Origin: Ashinkailepas kermadecensis
Lineage: Eukaryota; Arthropoda; Thecostraca; Neolepadidae
DNA length: 64,000 nt
Assembly (NCBI GenBank): GCA_034440615.1
Contig: JAOTOM010004622.1
Location: 30,001 to 94,000, forward strand
Reading direction: 5' to 3'
The position numbers and the translations under genes are program-made. This document shows, piece after piece, positions 24,439-36,589 of this stretch (its first letter is position 1; every line of letters begins with the position of its first letter). The notes beneath the pieces were generated by a model that worked only from the letters and a program-made list of their open reading frames with translations, searched no databases and was not told the DNA's origin.

Positions 24439-26104
24439 CAGTGAAGTAGCCAGGATTTTGTCCAAGGGGGGGGGGATGAACATCTGTGGATGGCCCCGTA
24501 CCTACTTGGTGCTTGCCCGTTTTCATTTGATATTGGGAGGGAGGAAAAATCACTATTGGAGGGGATAAATTTAACATTGGGGGGGGGGGGCATGCCCCTC
24601 CAAAAGCATACAAAACAACACCCCTGGTTCTCAGGCTGTCACGCATTATTCCTCGCAGCAATCGCCAGCCAACTTATTTTTTTATCTCTCAGTGGACCTT
24701 GTTCCTCCATTAGGGGTCGCTCTCAACCTCAGGATAATCCCAGACCAATCCCAGTCTCTGACTCTCTGAAAGATCCTCTTCACACATCGAAGCCCTCTCC
24801 TGCTTTTAGGGGCCCATCACAGTCCTCAATAGTCCTGCCCAGCTCATCTCCAGGGACAGCTCTGAGATGGGCCCTCATTAGTCCTTTTCAGTTCTTATGG
24901 GTTCTGTTCATCCCTCAGGGGGCATTTTGAATCTCAAGAGCATGCCAATCCTCTCTGGCTCTCAGGCGCCCTGTTTATTCCTCAGCTGTTAGGGACCCAT
25001 TCCAGCTGACATGGGCCTTCCAACTCTCGGGTGGGCCCTCTCTTGCCTTTACGACACTTGCCAGCCCTCAGAGTAAGACGTCTTCAGGTCTGAAGGACCC
25101 TTTCCACACAAGCTGTTGAATGCATTTTGGTTTTTCCTTGGTTATATTTCTTCCCCTCAGGGTGATCAACCGGATGGCCCATCGGATTCGCTGGGGGGGG
25201 GCGGGGCGGTGCCCCTTAGCCATTTGAAAACGCCACTGCTCTTTAACAGCTCGGAAACCTTCCATGGGCTTAGAGAGCTGTTATGTGGCACCGGGAACCC
25301 TCCGCTTCGGCCCGGATCGTCTCCGTAGCTCGGAGGCCTCTTTATCGCCCTGAGCCCCGTTGCTGGTTCTGAGACCCTCTCGATAAGCGTGAGCCAAAGC
25401 CGACCCAGCAGCCCTGCACGTCCGGTCCGGGGCCCCCTCCGTCTGCTCAGGAACCCTCTTTCACGGCTCAGGACACTCCGTCCAGCCGGATTCCTCTCTT
25501 TCAAAAGCATGGGTCTCTATCACGCAAGGGGCCCCTTGTGCGGTGTCGGCCCCGATCGGCCCAGGGCCTTTCATACCAGCTCTGGGCCCTCTGATGTCCC
25601 GGGGTCATCCCGCGGCAAGAGGTCCTTTCCGTCGGCGCAGTGGCTCTCTATAGCGATCCAGGGCCGGATCCAGGCCAGTGGCCCTCTGTCAGGCCGTGGG
25701 CCATCTTTCTACAGCTTGAGCCCCCTCTATCAAGTCAGGGGCCTTTTCTTCGGCTTGGGCCTCGTCAGCAGCCCAGGGGCATTTCGTATTGGCTCGGGAC
25801 CTCTCCGTCAGTTCCGGGAACCTTCCAAAGATCCGGTGCCCACTCTGTAGATCCAGAAGCCCATCATGTCTAGCCCAGTCAAGGGCCCTCAACATCTTCC
25901 CGAGGGCACTCGCCGTTGACTCGGGGCTCTCTTCATCGGCCCGGGACCATTTCCGTCAGCCCGGGTCCCTTTCGTCTGTCCACGGGCATTTCACGTCGGC
26001 CCATGGGACCCTTGTGGGCCCCCTGCACCGACGCCTAGAGAGCCCCCTTCGACCCTCTAGGGAGATGGGCCGTTCCTCCTTCGCTCTCCTTGGCTACGCC
26101 ACTG
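24439..26104. mobile_element. hAT-like non-autonomous element, ~1.67 kb
   Basis: The left end CAGTGAAGTAGCCAGG and the reverse-complemented right end CAGTGGCGTAGCCAAGG form imperfect terminal inverted repeats. The flanking 8-mers GCCGAAGC and ACCAAACC agree at only 5 of 8, so the insertion is old or the pairing is wrong. The interior starts with G runs (24468, 24580). It then becomes a degenerate ~30-bp-period C/T-rich array (CCCTCT...GGCCC), the same texture as the elements at 36.97 and 47.94 kb. Another possible terminus (…AACGCCACTG) lies at 25235, so two elements may be joined. Confidence 0.55.
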
Positions 26105-27089
26105 ACCAAACCTTGTATTTAGCGATTACTTCGAGGACGAAGCATTGTCAGGCATTGGCTGCAGGAAGTTCTGTTTTCTGCTTTCGCTTCCGACACATTT
26201 TTAGATCGACTGTTGCGCCAGGTAGCACAGCCCAACCGATTGATGATCCTGTCAACTATTTACCTATTCGTTGAGCGGGGTGAACTCAGCCTTCCGGAAT
26301 GGGCGCTTTCCCGGCAGGAAGGGCGCCACTTTTCCATGGTGGATGCAAATTCTCCTAGTGTTTCCTCCTCTTGCATCCGCCCTCGTTTATCTGCCTAATT
26401 ATCTGCCAGTTTTGATGGAGATGATGGACCATGCGACACAGAGCGTACCACGGCACACATTGGTAGGCCGTGTCGGGCACGCTCACGGGTAAAGCTCTGG
26501 ACATTGCCTATTGTTGGAGGGCTAGCAATACTTAGTTCATGGCATGAAGAGAAAACATTGGAGAGCTTCCCCATTAGGTTAAACCTCGCTAAAGTACGAT
26601 ATTATTTAGGAGGGACGCTGGGCAAACATTGGAGGCGACCACCTTTCTCCAAATGAAAGACAGGTACACCTGCGTTCTGCAGACACCCTCAGCCTGTCCG
26701 TCAGATTTTGATGACCTATGGTCATCAAAGACATATGCCTTAGAAGTTATCATGTTGCCACACGTGTGGACAACGTCCCATGGGTTGCTAGACAACTGCT
26801 TGCAAAATCGATCGTTCGAGACAGGAGCCACTACCTATTTCGCTCATTGCATCTTGAGGATATGTTTCGTAGGTGATAAATGCAATGTGCATTTTACCAT
26901 AGAGGCCAAATCCATGGTTGAGCTCAAAAGGATCACATTGGCTAACATGGCCAAGCATGACCTTATTCTCCCCAAACGATCATCCTCTACGTAACAAAAT
27001 GAGCATTGATGTTTCGTCTTAAATAAGTCAGTTATTTTTTAGGCGTTCATGAGTCTTAACAAGTCCATATTTTATCTGCACTTGTTTGA
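26105..27089. other. No recognisable gene
   Basis: A 121-codon plus-strand frame at 26629-26994 is the longest non-repetitive one in the area, but it has no motif I recognise and is partly mirrored by an open minus frame. Confidence 0.4.
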
Positions 27090-27262
27090 TTGATTATAGT
27101 ATTATGTATATAATATATAGTATATTGTATGTAAATATAGTATATTCTATATAATATATAGTATATAGTGTATTATATATAATATGTAGTATATAGTATA
27201 TTATATGTAAAATATAGCATATAGTATATAATATATAGTATATAGGAATATATTGATTATAG
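27090..27262. repeat. AT-rich TATAGTATAT simple repeat
   Basis: Irregular alternation of TATAGTATATTATATATAAT and relatives, extremely AT-rich and self-complementary, so it can form cruciform-like folds. Confidence 0.9.
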
Positions 27263-28039
27263 TATTGATAACTTGGCCACGTACCCGCCACCATCCCTCA
27301 CCCCCATACAAGTGTGTTGAAAAAAGTCAGTTATAGTACGCAAGTGTCGCGCAGAGCAGTACTATTAATGACAACATATCTACCACAGGTACGCCTTCAT
27401 GGCCTGGAAAAAGATCAGAAATGATGAATCAAACGACATGAAGCCCAGTTGCTTCCAAGAGATGTTCGATATTTTCGCCGGACTGTACATCAATGTAATT
27501 ACCGCGCAACTAAATTTTCGGATTAAGCTCTTGAAATTTGCATGGTAAGAAATTGAATTAGTTTCATTTTCGTAGCTAAATTGAGAACGGCTAATAAAGA
27601 TGCTGAAAGTGGATTTTCTACGTTTTCCGTATGCATCCCAGTAAAAAAATTCGACATGTTAATTCAGTTTTTCTATGTGCTTCAATGTGATCCACAATCA
27701 CTCGCTGAACCTCCGCAGTGCGTCACCTATCGTTATCCGGCGGCTATGGAAATGGCGCTCCCTCTGGTTAACACAGTCGTCCCGATAATGGGCGTAGAAA
27801 CACTGAGGTGTTTCGGGGATTACGTATTCTCCAATCTCCATCGTTCATCCCCCTCTGTTGACGGAAGTGACCGCCGGGAACCATAATACGACGATAGGTA
27901 GTGCAACATAACCAATGCAGTCGACGTGTCCTAAAACATAAATCCACCACCAACTACCTGCTGGAATGAAATTTCTCCATAAGTAAGATTATATTACGTC
28001 TCGGTGCACCTCGGCATCCTACCACTAACATTGCTAGGG

Positions 28040-28690
28040 TCAACTTGATCCCCATTTACTTTTGTTCTAAACTAGATAGAGATGCGGTAACAGTATGGCG
28101 TTTCTCCATCCTTGCACTTTCAGATATATTTTCAAAATTTGGTCCACCTCTTTCTGTTGGCCTTCGAGGTCAGATCACACAGGTCGATGTTGGCGGTGTA
28201 GTCAGTCACCCGATCATCGCCGTAGTTTGGCATCCTGATCGTGAAAAATGTGTTTTCGTGCTTCAATATCAGTAATATGTAAACATAAAACTTAATCTAA
28301 GAGCATGGCACGCACCAAGGTTCGTCGTGAATCACCAGACAAACAAACAAACGCACCAAGGTCAAGGCAACCGATCAACTTAACCGTCGCATAATTTGCT
28401 GCCCTCATAGTGTGGGGTGGAGGGGGAGGAGTTAGTTTGATCCCCCCATTACGTTTTGTCCTAGGAAGATAAATAGATTGTGATGCACGGCATTATGTAG
28501 TCCGTTCTCAAACTTTGAGTTACTTGGAACATTTTTTTACCTTTTTCGGCTGATCTTCCAGTTCAAGTCAAACAGGTTAATATCGGGGTACGGGCAGTCT
28601 CCTGTTCTTCGCCGTAGTTTTCGGACTGGTCGTGAAAGAAATGCTATTCCGTGCTTCAACATAGATGATATGCAAACTGAAGACTTAATT
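28040..28690. repeat. Diverged tandem duplication, ~400 bp apart
   Basis: 28045-28300 and about 28445-28690 share ordered blocks: CCCATTTACTTTTGTTCTA / CCCATTACGTTTTGTCCTA, then CGCCGTAGTTT, CGTGAAA, TTTTCGTGCTTCAATAT / TTCCGTGCTTCAACAT and ATATG(T/C)AAAC. Identity is roughly 65-75% by eye. Confidence 0.65.
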
Positions 28691-29214
28691 AGACATGCTG
28701 ACAAGAGAGAAGGCCAAGGTCACCAGTCAAATCACGGCCAAATACCTGGAAAAAATTGCTGAGTTGTTGAAGCTGCCGATTTTCGAAACCTGTGGCGCTC
28801 GAGAAAAAGCAGTAGGTGTCACCAAAGCAAAACCAAATGCATTCCACAACCTCTGATGATTTTGAAAGAAGAAGTCCAAATAGTTTTAGATAAACATGTT
28901 CTAGAGTTTCTAATCCAACGTTCTCCACTCAAATTTGAGGACCAGTATTTGATCAGAAATGAAATTTTCGTGAAAATGTACCCGGTTTAGCCATTTTTAC
29001 TTGAGAAGTTGGTATTTAAGCCTCCAGGGCGTCGTCAATACATCTACTCTGGGAACGTTTCAGGTTATATCTTAGTGGCCTGATCTGATGGTGACATGAA
29101 ACTTGGAGCAACATTGGAGACATAATTTACCATCAGGTAAATCATCATACAATCAGGTTTATCCGGTATTTGACAGGCATGGATTAGTTACAAAGCAGTA
29201 TACAAAACAACTTG

Positions 29215-29376
29215 GGGCGTTGGTAGCTCAGTGGTTAAGCTGAGTGTCTGGCACGCCAGAGGTACGGGGTTCGATTCCCCGCGATGCCCGCCCTCCCTGC
29301 CCTGGCAGGCGACGCCATGTGGCCTCAGCTGCTGAGTGCGTCGTAAAGTCACAACCACCACCACCACCACCACCAC
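29215..29376 (+). mobile_element. tRNA-derived SINE with target-site duplication
   Basis: The head GGGCGTTGGTAGCTCAGTGG has a pol III A box, and GGGGTTCGATTCCCC provides a B box with a perfect T-stem. GGGCGTT can pair with GATGCCC as an acceptor stem, and TCTGG with CCAGA, but the anticodon loop is too short, so this is a SINE and not a working tRNA. The body continues through GCGTCGTAAAGTCACAA and ends in (ACC)n. It is flanked by ACAAAACAACTTG (29202-29214) and ACAAAACGACTTG (29377-29389), a 13-bp target duplication with one mismatch. Confidence 0.92.
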
Positions 29377-29649
29377 ACAAAACGACTTGTAACGTTTTTA
29401 CCTACATCTAACTTGTGACATGGCCTGTGGCCACCTTGTGCATTTTCTGAAAATTTGCAGACACTCATCTCCCACTTTTGGCTCTATTTTGCAATTTGTC
29501 GATGGCAAATATTTCAATGTACCTACATCTAAAAACTGGGCGCTATATGACCTATGCAGTCGATGCGCCCCTAGACTACAATAACTAACTAGATCTAAAA
29601 ACCGCATGATGACGAGGTTGTGATCTGACTTAGACATGCCCATTTTTGG

Positions 29650-29985
29650 AGCCTAAGAGTGGAACTCTCTTTGGACACGATGTGTTGCTGGGGAGCATTC
29701 ATAACATCCAGAGTTCATAACGTCCAAAGCTCACAACGTCCAAGGATCATAACGTCCAAAGCTCACAACGTCCAAGGATCATAACGTACAAAACTGGCTT
29801 CAGAGGGAGCGTTTATAACGTCCAGGGTTCATAACATCCAGAGTTCATAACGTCCAATAACGTCCAAAAAATAGTTCCTCAGTTGTTCGCCAGAGGAGCC
29901 AGCGAAGCCCTGACGGTGAAATCGTGCGGCTCTGTCTCCGTTTTCTGTCAACAGGTGGCAGTGGCAAACGTGGCGTTCCGTCCAC
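29650..29985 (+). repeat. Dispersed repeat with CATAACGTCCA units (copy 1)
   Basis: A cluster of CATAACGTCCAAGG / CACAACGTCCAAAG units every ~16 bp is followed by a unique part (GTTCGCCAGAGGAGCCAGCG ... TCAACAGGTGGCAG). The same structure in opposite orientation lies at 47105-47415. Confidence 0.8.
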
Positions 29986-30189
29986 CCCTTCCCCTGCTGA
30001 AGCCTGCCTTCTCCATCGCACACCCCGGTGCGTCCGATTTGGCATGTGTGCTATCCATCGCTGATAACCCACACCCGACCGATAAGCGCACCGGGGAAGC
30101 GTCTCTAGTCGCCGATCGGCTGGCCGCAAAAAGGCCGCGGACTGGCCGACCGGCCGACCGGCCGAGTCCATGCAGAGGACCGGCCGCGT

Positions 30190-30460
30190 AGCCATTGTTA
30201 CCAGGTTAATATGATGAGCAAATTTGAGCAGCCTTTTCCTCAGCCTAACCTCAATATTATTCACGAAGATTATAAATAGAAGAGTATCTGGAACGGAGCC
30301 CTGTGGCACACCAATCATAATTATTCCATTCAGATTCATATCCATTGCATGCTACCTTTTGTTTCCTTCCCCTTAGCAATGTTTCAATCCAGTCAAGAAC
30401 TTTTCCATATGCCCCGTGCTGCTGATGAATGAAGTAGAAGACTCTGTTTGGAAACCTGCA
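30190..30460 (-). pseudogene. LINE reverse-transcriptase fragment
   Basis: On the minus strand one frame reads GVPQGSVPDTLLFIIFVNN, which matches the conserved RT palm block GVPQGSVLGPLLFxxFVND of non-LTR retrotransposons. Just upstream, in a different frame, is GAYGKVLDWIETLLRGRKQK, which matches the block that normally precedes it (G-KVL-WI--FL--RKQ-V). The two blocks are out of frame, so there is at least one frameshift. The catalytic FADD box is not intact: after the palm block the reading gives FAHHINLV and homology ends near 30190. This is a short dead remnant. Confidence 0.8.
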
Positions 30461-31446
30461 TGTATAGTTATATGGGATTGAAAAGCGATGAAAACCATGA
30501 CAAATATTTTAACCACTAGGAACTGCATAATTAGATAAACACGGAGATTTATTAATATATTTCAGGGACCGATCCGCTAGATGCCGATTGGCTATGTATT
30601 TCATGAAGTCATGTCTGCGTTCCGACTGTGACGGCTAGGCATAGCCGGAAATAACGAGGGGTTTAATAGGCACGAAACACGGATATTTATGGCATTGCAT
30701 TGATAAAGGCTATGTGAGATGATTGCCTGAGTGACTGTTGGTGCATCCATTAGTGGATGTATTGGACTGATAACTATGGTGGATTCCTGACCTCGAACCA
30801 ACCGCAATGACACATAACTGTAAACCGGAGGCGGAGGTCTCGGGATCTGCATGTTTTATATCGCTGCCAGAGGAATCGAGGATCGGCGGGGAAGGCAGAG
30901 GGATCACGACGGAATGTTCTTATCACAACCAACCTGAACTGAAATCACAACTGGAACGAAGAGAGAAATAGTGTTTTGCACCAGTATATCACAATACGTC
31001 CATGTGAAATCCAATCTAGCTCTTCTTGAGTGTACTCTTCAAATTAAACCGAATGAAATTGGCCAAGACCGCCATATGGAATGGGCAATTCCACGACAAA
31101 TCGACAATTGAAAGGGCCAAAATAGCACTCAATATTATATCTTTTTATGAAAATACTTGTGTGGGGTTATCTGATGCACCGAATCCAGATGTGCCATTTT
31201 TAGAAAGATCAGGTCAACGGTCAAGGAGTTATAGCCTCGGGCATTTTTTAGATGTCACCCAACAAGGATGTATTTTTAGGACTATAATTCAATGAAGAGC
31301 AATCTGAATTGTGCAAAAGTATATATCGGTGAACTCACAATGACCCACTGTATCCTTTGGCTATTTCAAAATTATCGTTTACTGGATATTCGAAATCGAG
31401 ACATCGTGACCTTAGGACAGGTGACCTATTTTACAAAAAGGGGGAC

Positions 31447-31600
31447 GAGTAATCTAGGGGTAAGTTGCCCGTCTCACAATCCAAAGATTGTGGGTTCGTG
31501 TCTCATCTGTCGCTGCTCTTCGCCCGCGACCAATCGGCGTGAGAGATTGGCGACGTTACATGACAACGGTCGACGTGTCGTAAAACCAACAACCACCACC
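31447..31600 (+). mobile_element. tRNA-like SINE inside the left arm of transposon copy 1
   Basis: The head AGTAATCTAGGGGTAAGTTG and the B-box-like GTGGGTTCGTGTCTC are followed by CTCTTCGCCCGCGACCAATC and an AACCAACAACCACC tail. The right arm of the host transposon lacks this segment: GTGACCTACTTTAAC runs directly into ATCGGGACAG there. This insertion is therefore younger than the host element. The target duplication is unclear. Confidence 0.75.
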
Positions 31601-32108
31601 TTCCGGGACAGTCGCAATGCGATTTAAAGAAGTGCATAAATAAAGTTAGATAGAATCTTTCGAAGCAAAAAAGTAGAAAAAATAGGGTTTTGCTCTTAAA
31701 ACTCCACATATCCGTTTAAAATTAGGCATGCATGGTTGTTTTCGCGCTAGTTTATCGTGACCTATATGAATATGTATTTCGAACGGTATATTGTTGAAAT
31801 ACAATGCTTTTGGCGTTCGAGACACGTGATGGGATGATAATGTTAGTCATCTGATCTTGAATGTTGTGTTGCACAAGTGTTCTAACTCGTGAGGTCAAGG
31901 GTCATACAAAATGGCAGAAATGTTGCCAAATTGTGGTAGTAGATGATTTCTGAGTGATACCTTACCATGAATTACAAGGAGAGAGGAGCATCCACAATAT
32001 AGCAATCACATTTCGATAACCGAGAAACCATTTGCACAACCATTTATAACATCGCGAAAATAAAAATCTACGAACGTAGTGAAATATCAGGGAGGGCACA
32101 AACGAGGG

Positions 32109-33650
32109 GTGGCACCGTGTTTGGGTGCCCAGTGCTCACTGCTCACTCTCGCTGAACATGCTGCCTGTGAAGCGAGGAAATTTCTGATGGTGTCGGACGC
32201 AGTCAAGGTGAAAGCATAGCTATTTTATGAGTCTGATCAGATCAGCCGAATGTGTCTCGGCAAGACCGACCGTGTCACGGTGCGACAGGTTGATGGAACC
32301 AAAAGTAGAGTTCAGAAAAGGTTTGCTTTGGAAAATTTGTGTGAGATATATGATATATACAAGCAAAACTCTGAAAACCCTCCCAACGGCTTCTTAACCT
32401 TTGATGCCCTTCATCCGAAGCATTGCGTCTTGGCAGGCAGCAGTGGGACGCACTCTGTGTGCATGTGCACTTAACATCAAAACTCAAAACTGTTCATATC
32501 CGCTCTCGGCCTTCCCGGTCTCAAATACCGTAACCTCTCGATCACGCTGTATTTCGCATGTGTGTGTATGTGACACATTGAAAACCGTGATTGCATGATG
32601 CACAACTGAGGACTGCCCTGGTGAAGACAGGGTAATGAACTTTCTTAGGACTCGCGAACAAATCAGGAGAAGAGAGTGAAGGAGATTTAGCCCCAGATGA
32701 TGACTTGGATAATTACATTAGGTACAAACAGTGCACGAGCAGGCACCGCTGTACACTCGCAGAAATAGTTTAGACCTACTCTTCGCCCGCGACCAATCGG
32801 CGTGAGAGATTGGCGACGCTATCTGACTCAACGGTCCACGTGTCGTAAAACCAATAACCAACCAAATAGTTTAGACCAAAGACGGAAGCATGCGATATTT
32901 CAGCCCGCAAACCGTGAAGCTGATCAAACACCACTTTGTGGCTGACAAACAAGGCCAGCACTTCACCTACGCAAAGGCTATTGCCAAGGAGGGTGAAGTG
33001 ATTGCCTAGTACGATTTCGCCGACAATTATTAATTTTTGGTGCAGGATGTAGCGCAAGGCTTCCACTGGGATTCGTCCCTGTGTACGGGGCACCCGTTTG
33101 TAGCATACTGGAGTGAGGACGAGGTACTGTGCCATCAGAGCTACTGCTGTATCTCTGACGGCACAAAGCACAACACTGACATGGTGCATGCGATCCTGCA
33201 ACGGCTTATCCCAGAAATTCGTACCGCAGTACCTGACCTCCAAAACATGTATTCCACAGACGGCAGTATAAGAATAAACATGACTTCGTTAATGTGTGTC
33301 ACCATCAGGCAGAATTTGGGGTACCCTGTGGGTGGCTTTTTTCTTACATATAATGGCATGGACGCTTGCGACGGCATCAGGGCCACAGCCAAAGCTTGCC
33401 GCGACTCAAGAGAGCCTCAAGCGCTCGCTTAACAACCAGATACTGACGGCGGAGGACATGTTTGAGTATGTGTCGCACAAGCTAGCCAGCTGCATCAAAT
33501 TCATATTTGTATCAAAGCAGGAGGCAATGGACGTCACGACCCACCTCACCGAGCGCTTCCCGAAAGCCATCACGGTGAAAGGAACACATGGGTACCATAA
33601 GTTCGCACCATTGACCCACAGCACCGTAATAGTTTATGAACCTAATTTTG
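32109..33650 (+). pseudogene. Decayed transposon-borne protein gene, copy 1
   Basis: Read in pieces, it gives GAQCSLLTLAEHAACEARKF, then a stop, then ENLCEIYDIYK and HPKHCVLAGSSGTHSV. After a 2-bp loss near 32604 come HHFVADKQGQHFTYAKA, an in-frame stop, FHWDSSLCTG, CCISDGTKHNTDMVH and DMFEYVSHKLASCIKF. Copy 2 (minus, 43.8-45.0 plus 36.6-37.0 kb) aligns along the whole length. The pattern DFAENYSFV ... HWDSSL ... ISD-TKHNT ... EWHFCRSHGK is one I associate with a widespread arthropod and cnidarian transposon protein sometimes labelled cc8L18.2-like; that is from memory and unverified. Several stops and frameshifts make this copy dead. Confidence 0.7.
32777..32863 (+). mobile_element. 5'-truncated SINE (87 bp) with perfect 14-bp target duplication
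   Basis: The segment CTCTTCGCCCGCGACCAATC ... AAAACCAATAACCAACC equals the 3' half of the SINE at 31447-31600. It is flanked by perfect copies of AAATAGTTTAGACC (32763-32776 and 32864-32877). Removing it restores alignment with transposon copy 2, where GAAATAGTGTAGACCAAAGA is uninterrupted. This is typical of LINE-type target-primed insertion. Confidence 0.93.
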
Positions 33651-34860
33651 AATGGATATTTATATTTGTATGGGCAAAACCCTATTTTTATTTATTTTTG
33701 CTTCGAAAGATAACATATCGGACTACATTTCTGCGCTTTTTCAAATCGCATTGCGACTGTCCCGATAGTTAAAGTAGGTCACGTTACGTTAGGTCACGAT
33801 ATCACAATTTGAAATGTCCCGTAAACGAAAATTCCGAAAGAGCCAAAAGATGCAGTGGATTATTATGAGTTCAACGATATATACTTTTGCACAATTCGGA
33901 TTGTTCTTCATTGCACTGAGGACCTGAAAAGACACCTTTGTTTGGTGACGTCTCAGAAATTCCCGAGGCTATAACTCCTTGACCGTTGACCTGTCAAGGA
34001 GTTATAGCTGGATTCGACGCATCAGATAACCCCATACAAATATTTTCATCGAAATATATAATATTGGGTGTTGTCGAGTTGTTGTGGAATGGGCCTAAAG
34101 AGAAAATGCAGACAATCTGATGTCCACTGCAAATGGCTGCAGATCCGGGGTGGGTTGTGATGGTTCAGACCCCCTGGTTGGTGACTGCTAATGCTAATTT
34201 CTCATTTACGCTTATGAATCTGAAAATTTTCTGACCAGAACACCTTTAGTACTTATGCACTGTATGAGAGAGCACTGTATGAGCATGATTGAAAGTGTGA
34301 GCACGAGACTTGTGCAATATCAACAGCAATAACACAAGAAATCGTACGAACATATTGCACCACTATTGCAAGCCATTCCCACTTGCAACACCAAAACCAG
34401 TGCTGTTCAGAAAGAGCGGGCAATGTTATGAGAAACTTGCCTCATTCACCTATAATGGATGGTATGTTTCAGTAGTTTTCTGTACAAGGATGGACATGGT
34501 AAGATGTACATATATGTGATAATTAACTTGGTCCACTGCGCTATTCCATTTCATTCCTAGGGAACCCATGCATCACATGTACGGTGCGTAAGATTCATTG
34601 CAGCCCAAAACACCCATCTTCGAGTGTGCACTAATGTCAATGTTTCCCATATTTCTCCCGTGCTAACGAAAGCATATACTTTTCCTAGTCTTACCCTGAT
34701 TCTTTATGATGCTGATTCAGTCCCACTCCCTTCTTCATGCTTTTCAATCTCAATTGCTATTAGGAGTAGCTCCACGAAACTTGGTGGCTGTTCACAGCTC
34801 TCATGTACATTTGGTGTCATAATGTCAACTTTTTGTCTCGACATGGCTGAATCTACAGCA

Positions 34861-35533
34861 GGCCCATCCACAACAATTCGACAAGAGCATAACACCCAAT
34901 ATTTTATATTTCGATTAAAATAATTGTTTTGGGTTATCTGATACACTGAATCCAGCTATGCCGTTTTTAGAAAGATCAGGTCAATGGTCAAGGAGCTATA
35001 GCCTCTGGCATTTCTGAGATGCCACCTGACAATGGTGTATTTTGAGGTCCTTAACACAATGAAGAACAAACCGAATTATGCAAAAGCATATAGCGGTGAA
35101 CTCACAACATTCCACTGCATACTTTTGTTTTTGCTGAATTTTAGCTTACGGGTTCTTTGAAATCGTGAAATCGTGACTTAAATGACCTAATTTAACCCTC
35201 GGGACAGTCATATTGCGATTTGAAAACGTGCAGAAGTAAAGTTCGATATTTTATCTTTCGGAGTAAAACATAAAAATAGTGTTTTGTCCCTAAAACTCCA
35301 CATATCCGTTCTAAATTAGGCATGCATAGTTGTTTTTGTGCTAGTTTATCGTGGCCTGTTATATGTGTTTAGAACGGCATGTTACTGAAATACAAGCCTT
35401 TTGACGTTCGAGGCACGTGAGGGGATGAGCATGTTAGTCATCTGATAGAGTGTTGTGTTGCACAAGTGTTCTAACTCGTTGTGAAGTCAACGGCTAAACA
35501 GAAATGGCAGAAATGCCTACGAATTGTAGTAGG
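34861..35533 (+). mobile_element. Solo left arm of the same long-TIR transposon (copy 3)
   Basis: GGCCCATCCACAACAATTCG at 34861 begins a ~670-bp segment collinear with the left arm of copy 1 (GGTTATCTGAT, AAAGATCAGGTCAA, CATATAGCGGTGAACTC, GGGACAGTCATATTGCGATT, ACTCCACATATCCGTT). It stops where copy 2 starts. No matching second arm or coding part was found after copy 2, so this is a truncated relic. Confidence 0.75.
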
Positions 35534-36589
35534 TGGCCCATTCCACGACAAATTGACAAGTGAAGGGGCCAAAATAACAGCCTACACTTCATATTCCAAG
35601 GAAAATACTGATATAGAGTAAGTTTGTCACTATATTCCAGCTACTATGCAATTTTCAGAAAGATCCGAACAACGGTTAAGGAGTTATAGCCTCGGACATA
35701 TTTGAGTGGTAACCGAACTCTTTGGAGGCCTGAAACTCAATGAAGAGTAGCACGAATTGCACAAAGCTACATATCGCTGAACTCGTCATGATCCACTGCA
35801 TCTTGTCAGCTTCGAAATTTCTGTTCACGCGTTTTTTTAAACCGTGAACTTGTGACCTAAGATAACGTGACCTAGTTTGACCTTCGAGAGTGTCACAATG
35901 CTATTCTGGAAATACAGAAACGACGAAGGGTGATTTGTGAAATCCTAGATCGTCACTTGTAGGAAGCACAGAAACATGAATTTCTCACCTGATACAATAT
36001 ATTTTTGCACCAATGCCAGCATATCAAAAATGTACATATTTCGATACGAAATCATATTTCATCGATCATATACGATCATATACGTATCATATACGATCAT
36101 CAATCATACGATCATATTTCACCGACAACACTGAATGGATTATAACTCCGCCAACCATTGTAATATCAACTTTCTGGTGTTTCAAACCCCACATTCTGGA
36201 ACCGAAAAGATGAACGTCATTGACTGAGTAAGTGTAGTCATCGTGAACTGTTTGAGAACAAATTTGGTGCGGACGCATTCATTGAGGCATGTTGAGTTTG
36301 AAATGAATCGAATTGGAACGTGAGCTGTCTACATCAGCGTAATAAAATTGAAGTAGCATAATTACACAATGCGATGCAATACAATTAGGTGTAGCAGTAC
36401 AGTATTATAATGTAATGCAATGTGATGATCTACAGATCTGCAGATCATCCCATACCTTGTCAGAATCCCAATGCAGACTGATGATCTGTCACTGCGATAA
36501 TAACAATACAAAATATGCATCAGAGCGCACACTAACCCGTCTCATTTCACCCAGCTACCATTAACACACGCGCCGCATCGGCAGACAGT

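Larger units (their letters stand above)
31082..34096 (+). mobile_element. DNA transposon with long terminal inverted repeats, copy 1
   Basis: The left arm begins TGGGCAATTCCACGACAAAT (31082) and the right arm ends GTTGTGGAATGGGCCT (34096). The arms are inverse copies for about 440-600 bp. Shared blocks include GGTTATCTGATGC, GGTCAAGGAGTTATAGCCTC, GTGCAAAAGTATATATCG and GGGACAGTCGCAATGCGATTT. The interior carries a decayed protein gene (32109-33650). Two SINEs have landed in it, at 31447-31600 and 32777-32863. I cannot assign a superfamily from the ends, and no clean target duplication was found. Confidence 0.8.

Noticed and set aside
26629..26994. 121-codon plus-strand frame as a gene
   Set aside because: No motif, no splice context I could support, and a partly overlapping open minus frame; kept only as unassigned sequence.
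29215..29290. A functional tRNA gene
   Set aside because: The acceptor and T stems pair, but the anticodon loop is short, and the sequence continues into a SINE body and (ACC)n tail with a target duplication.
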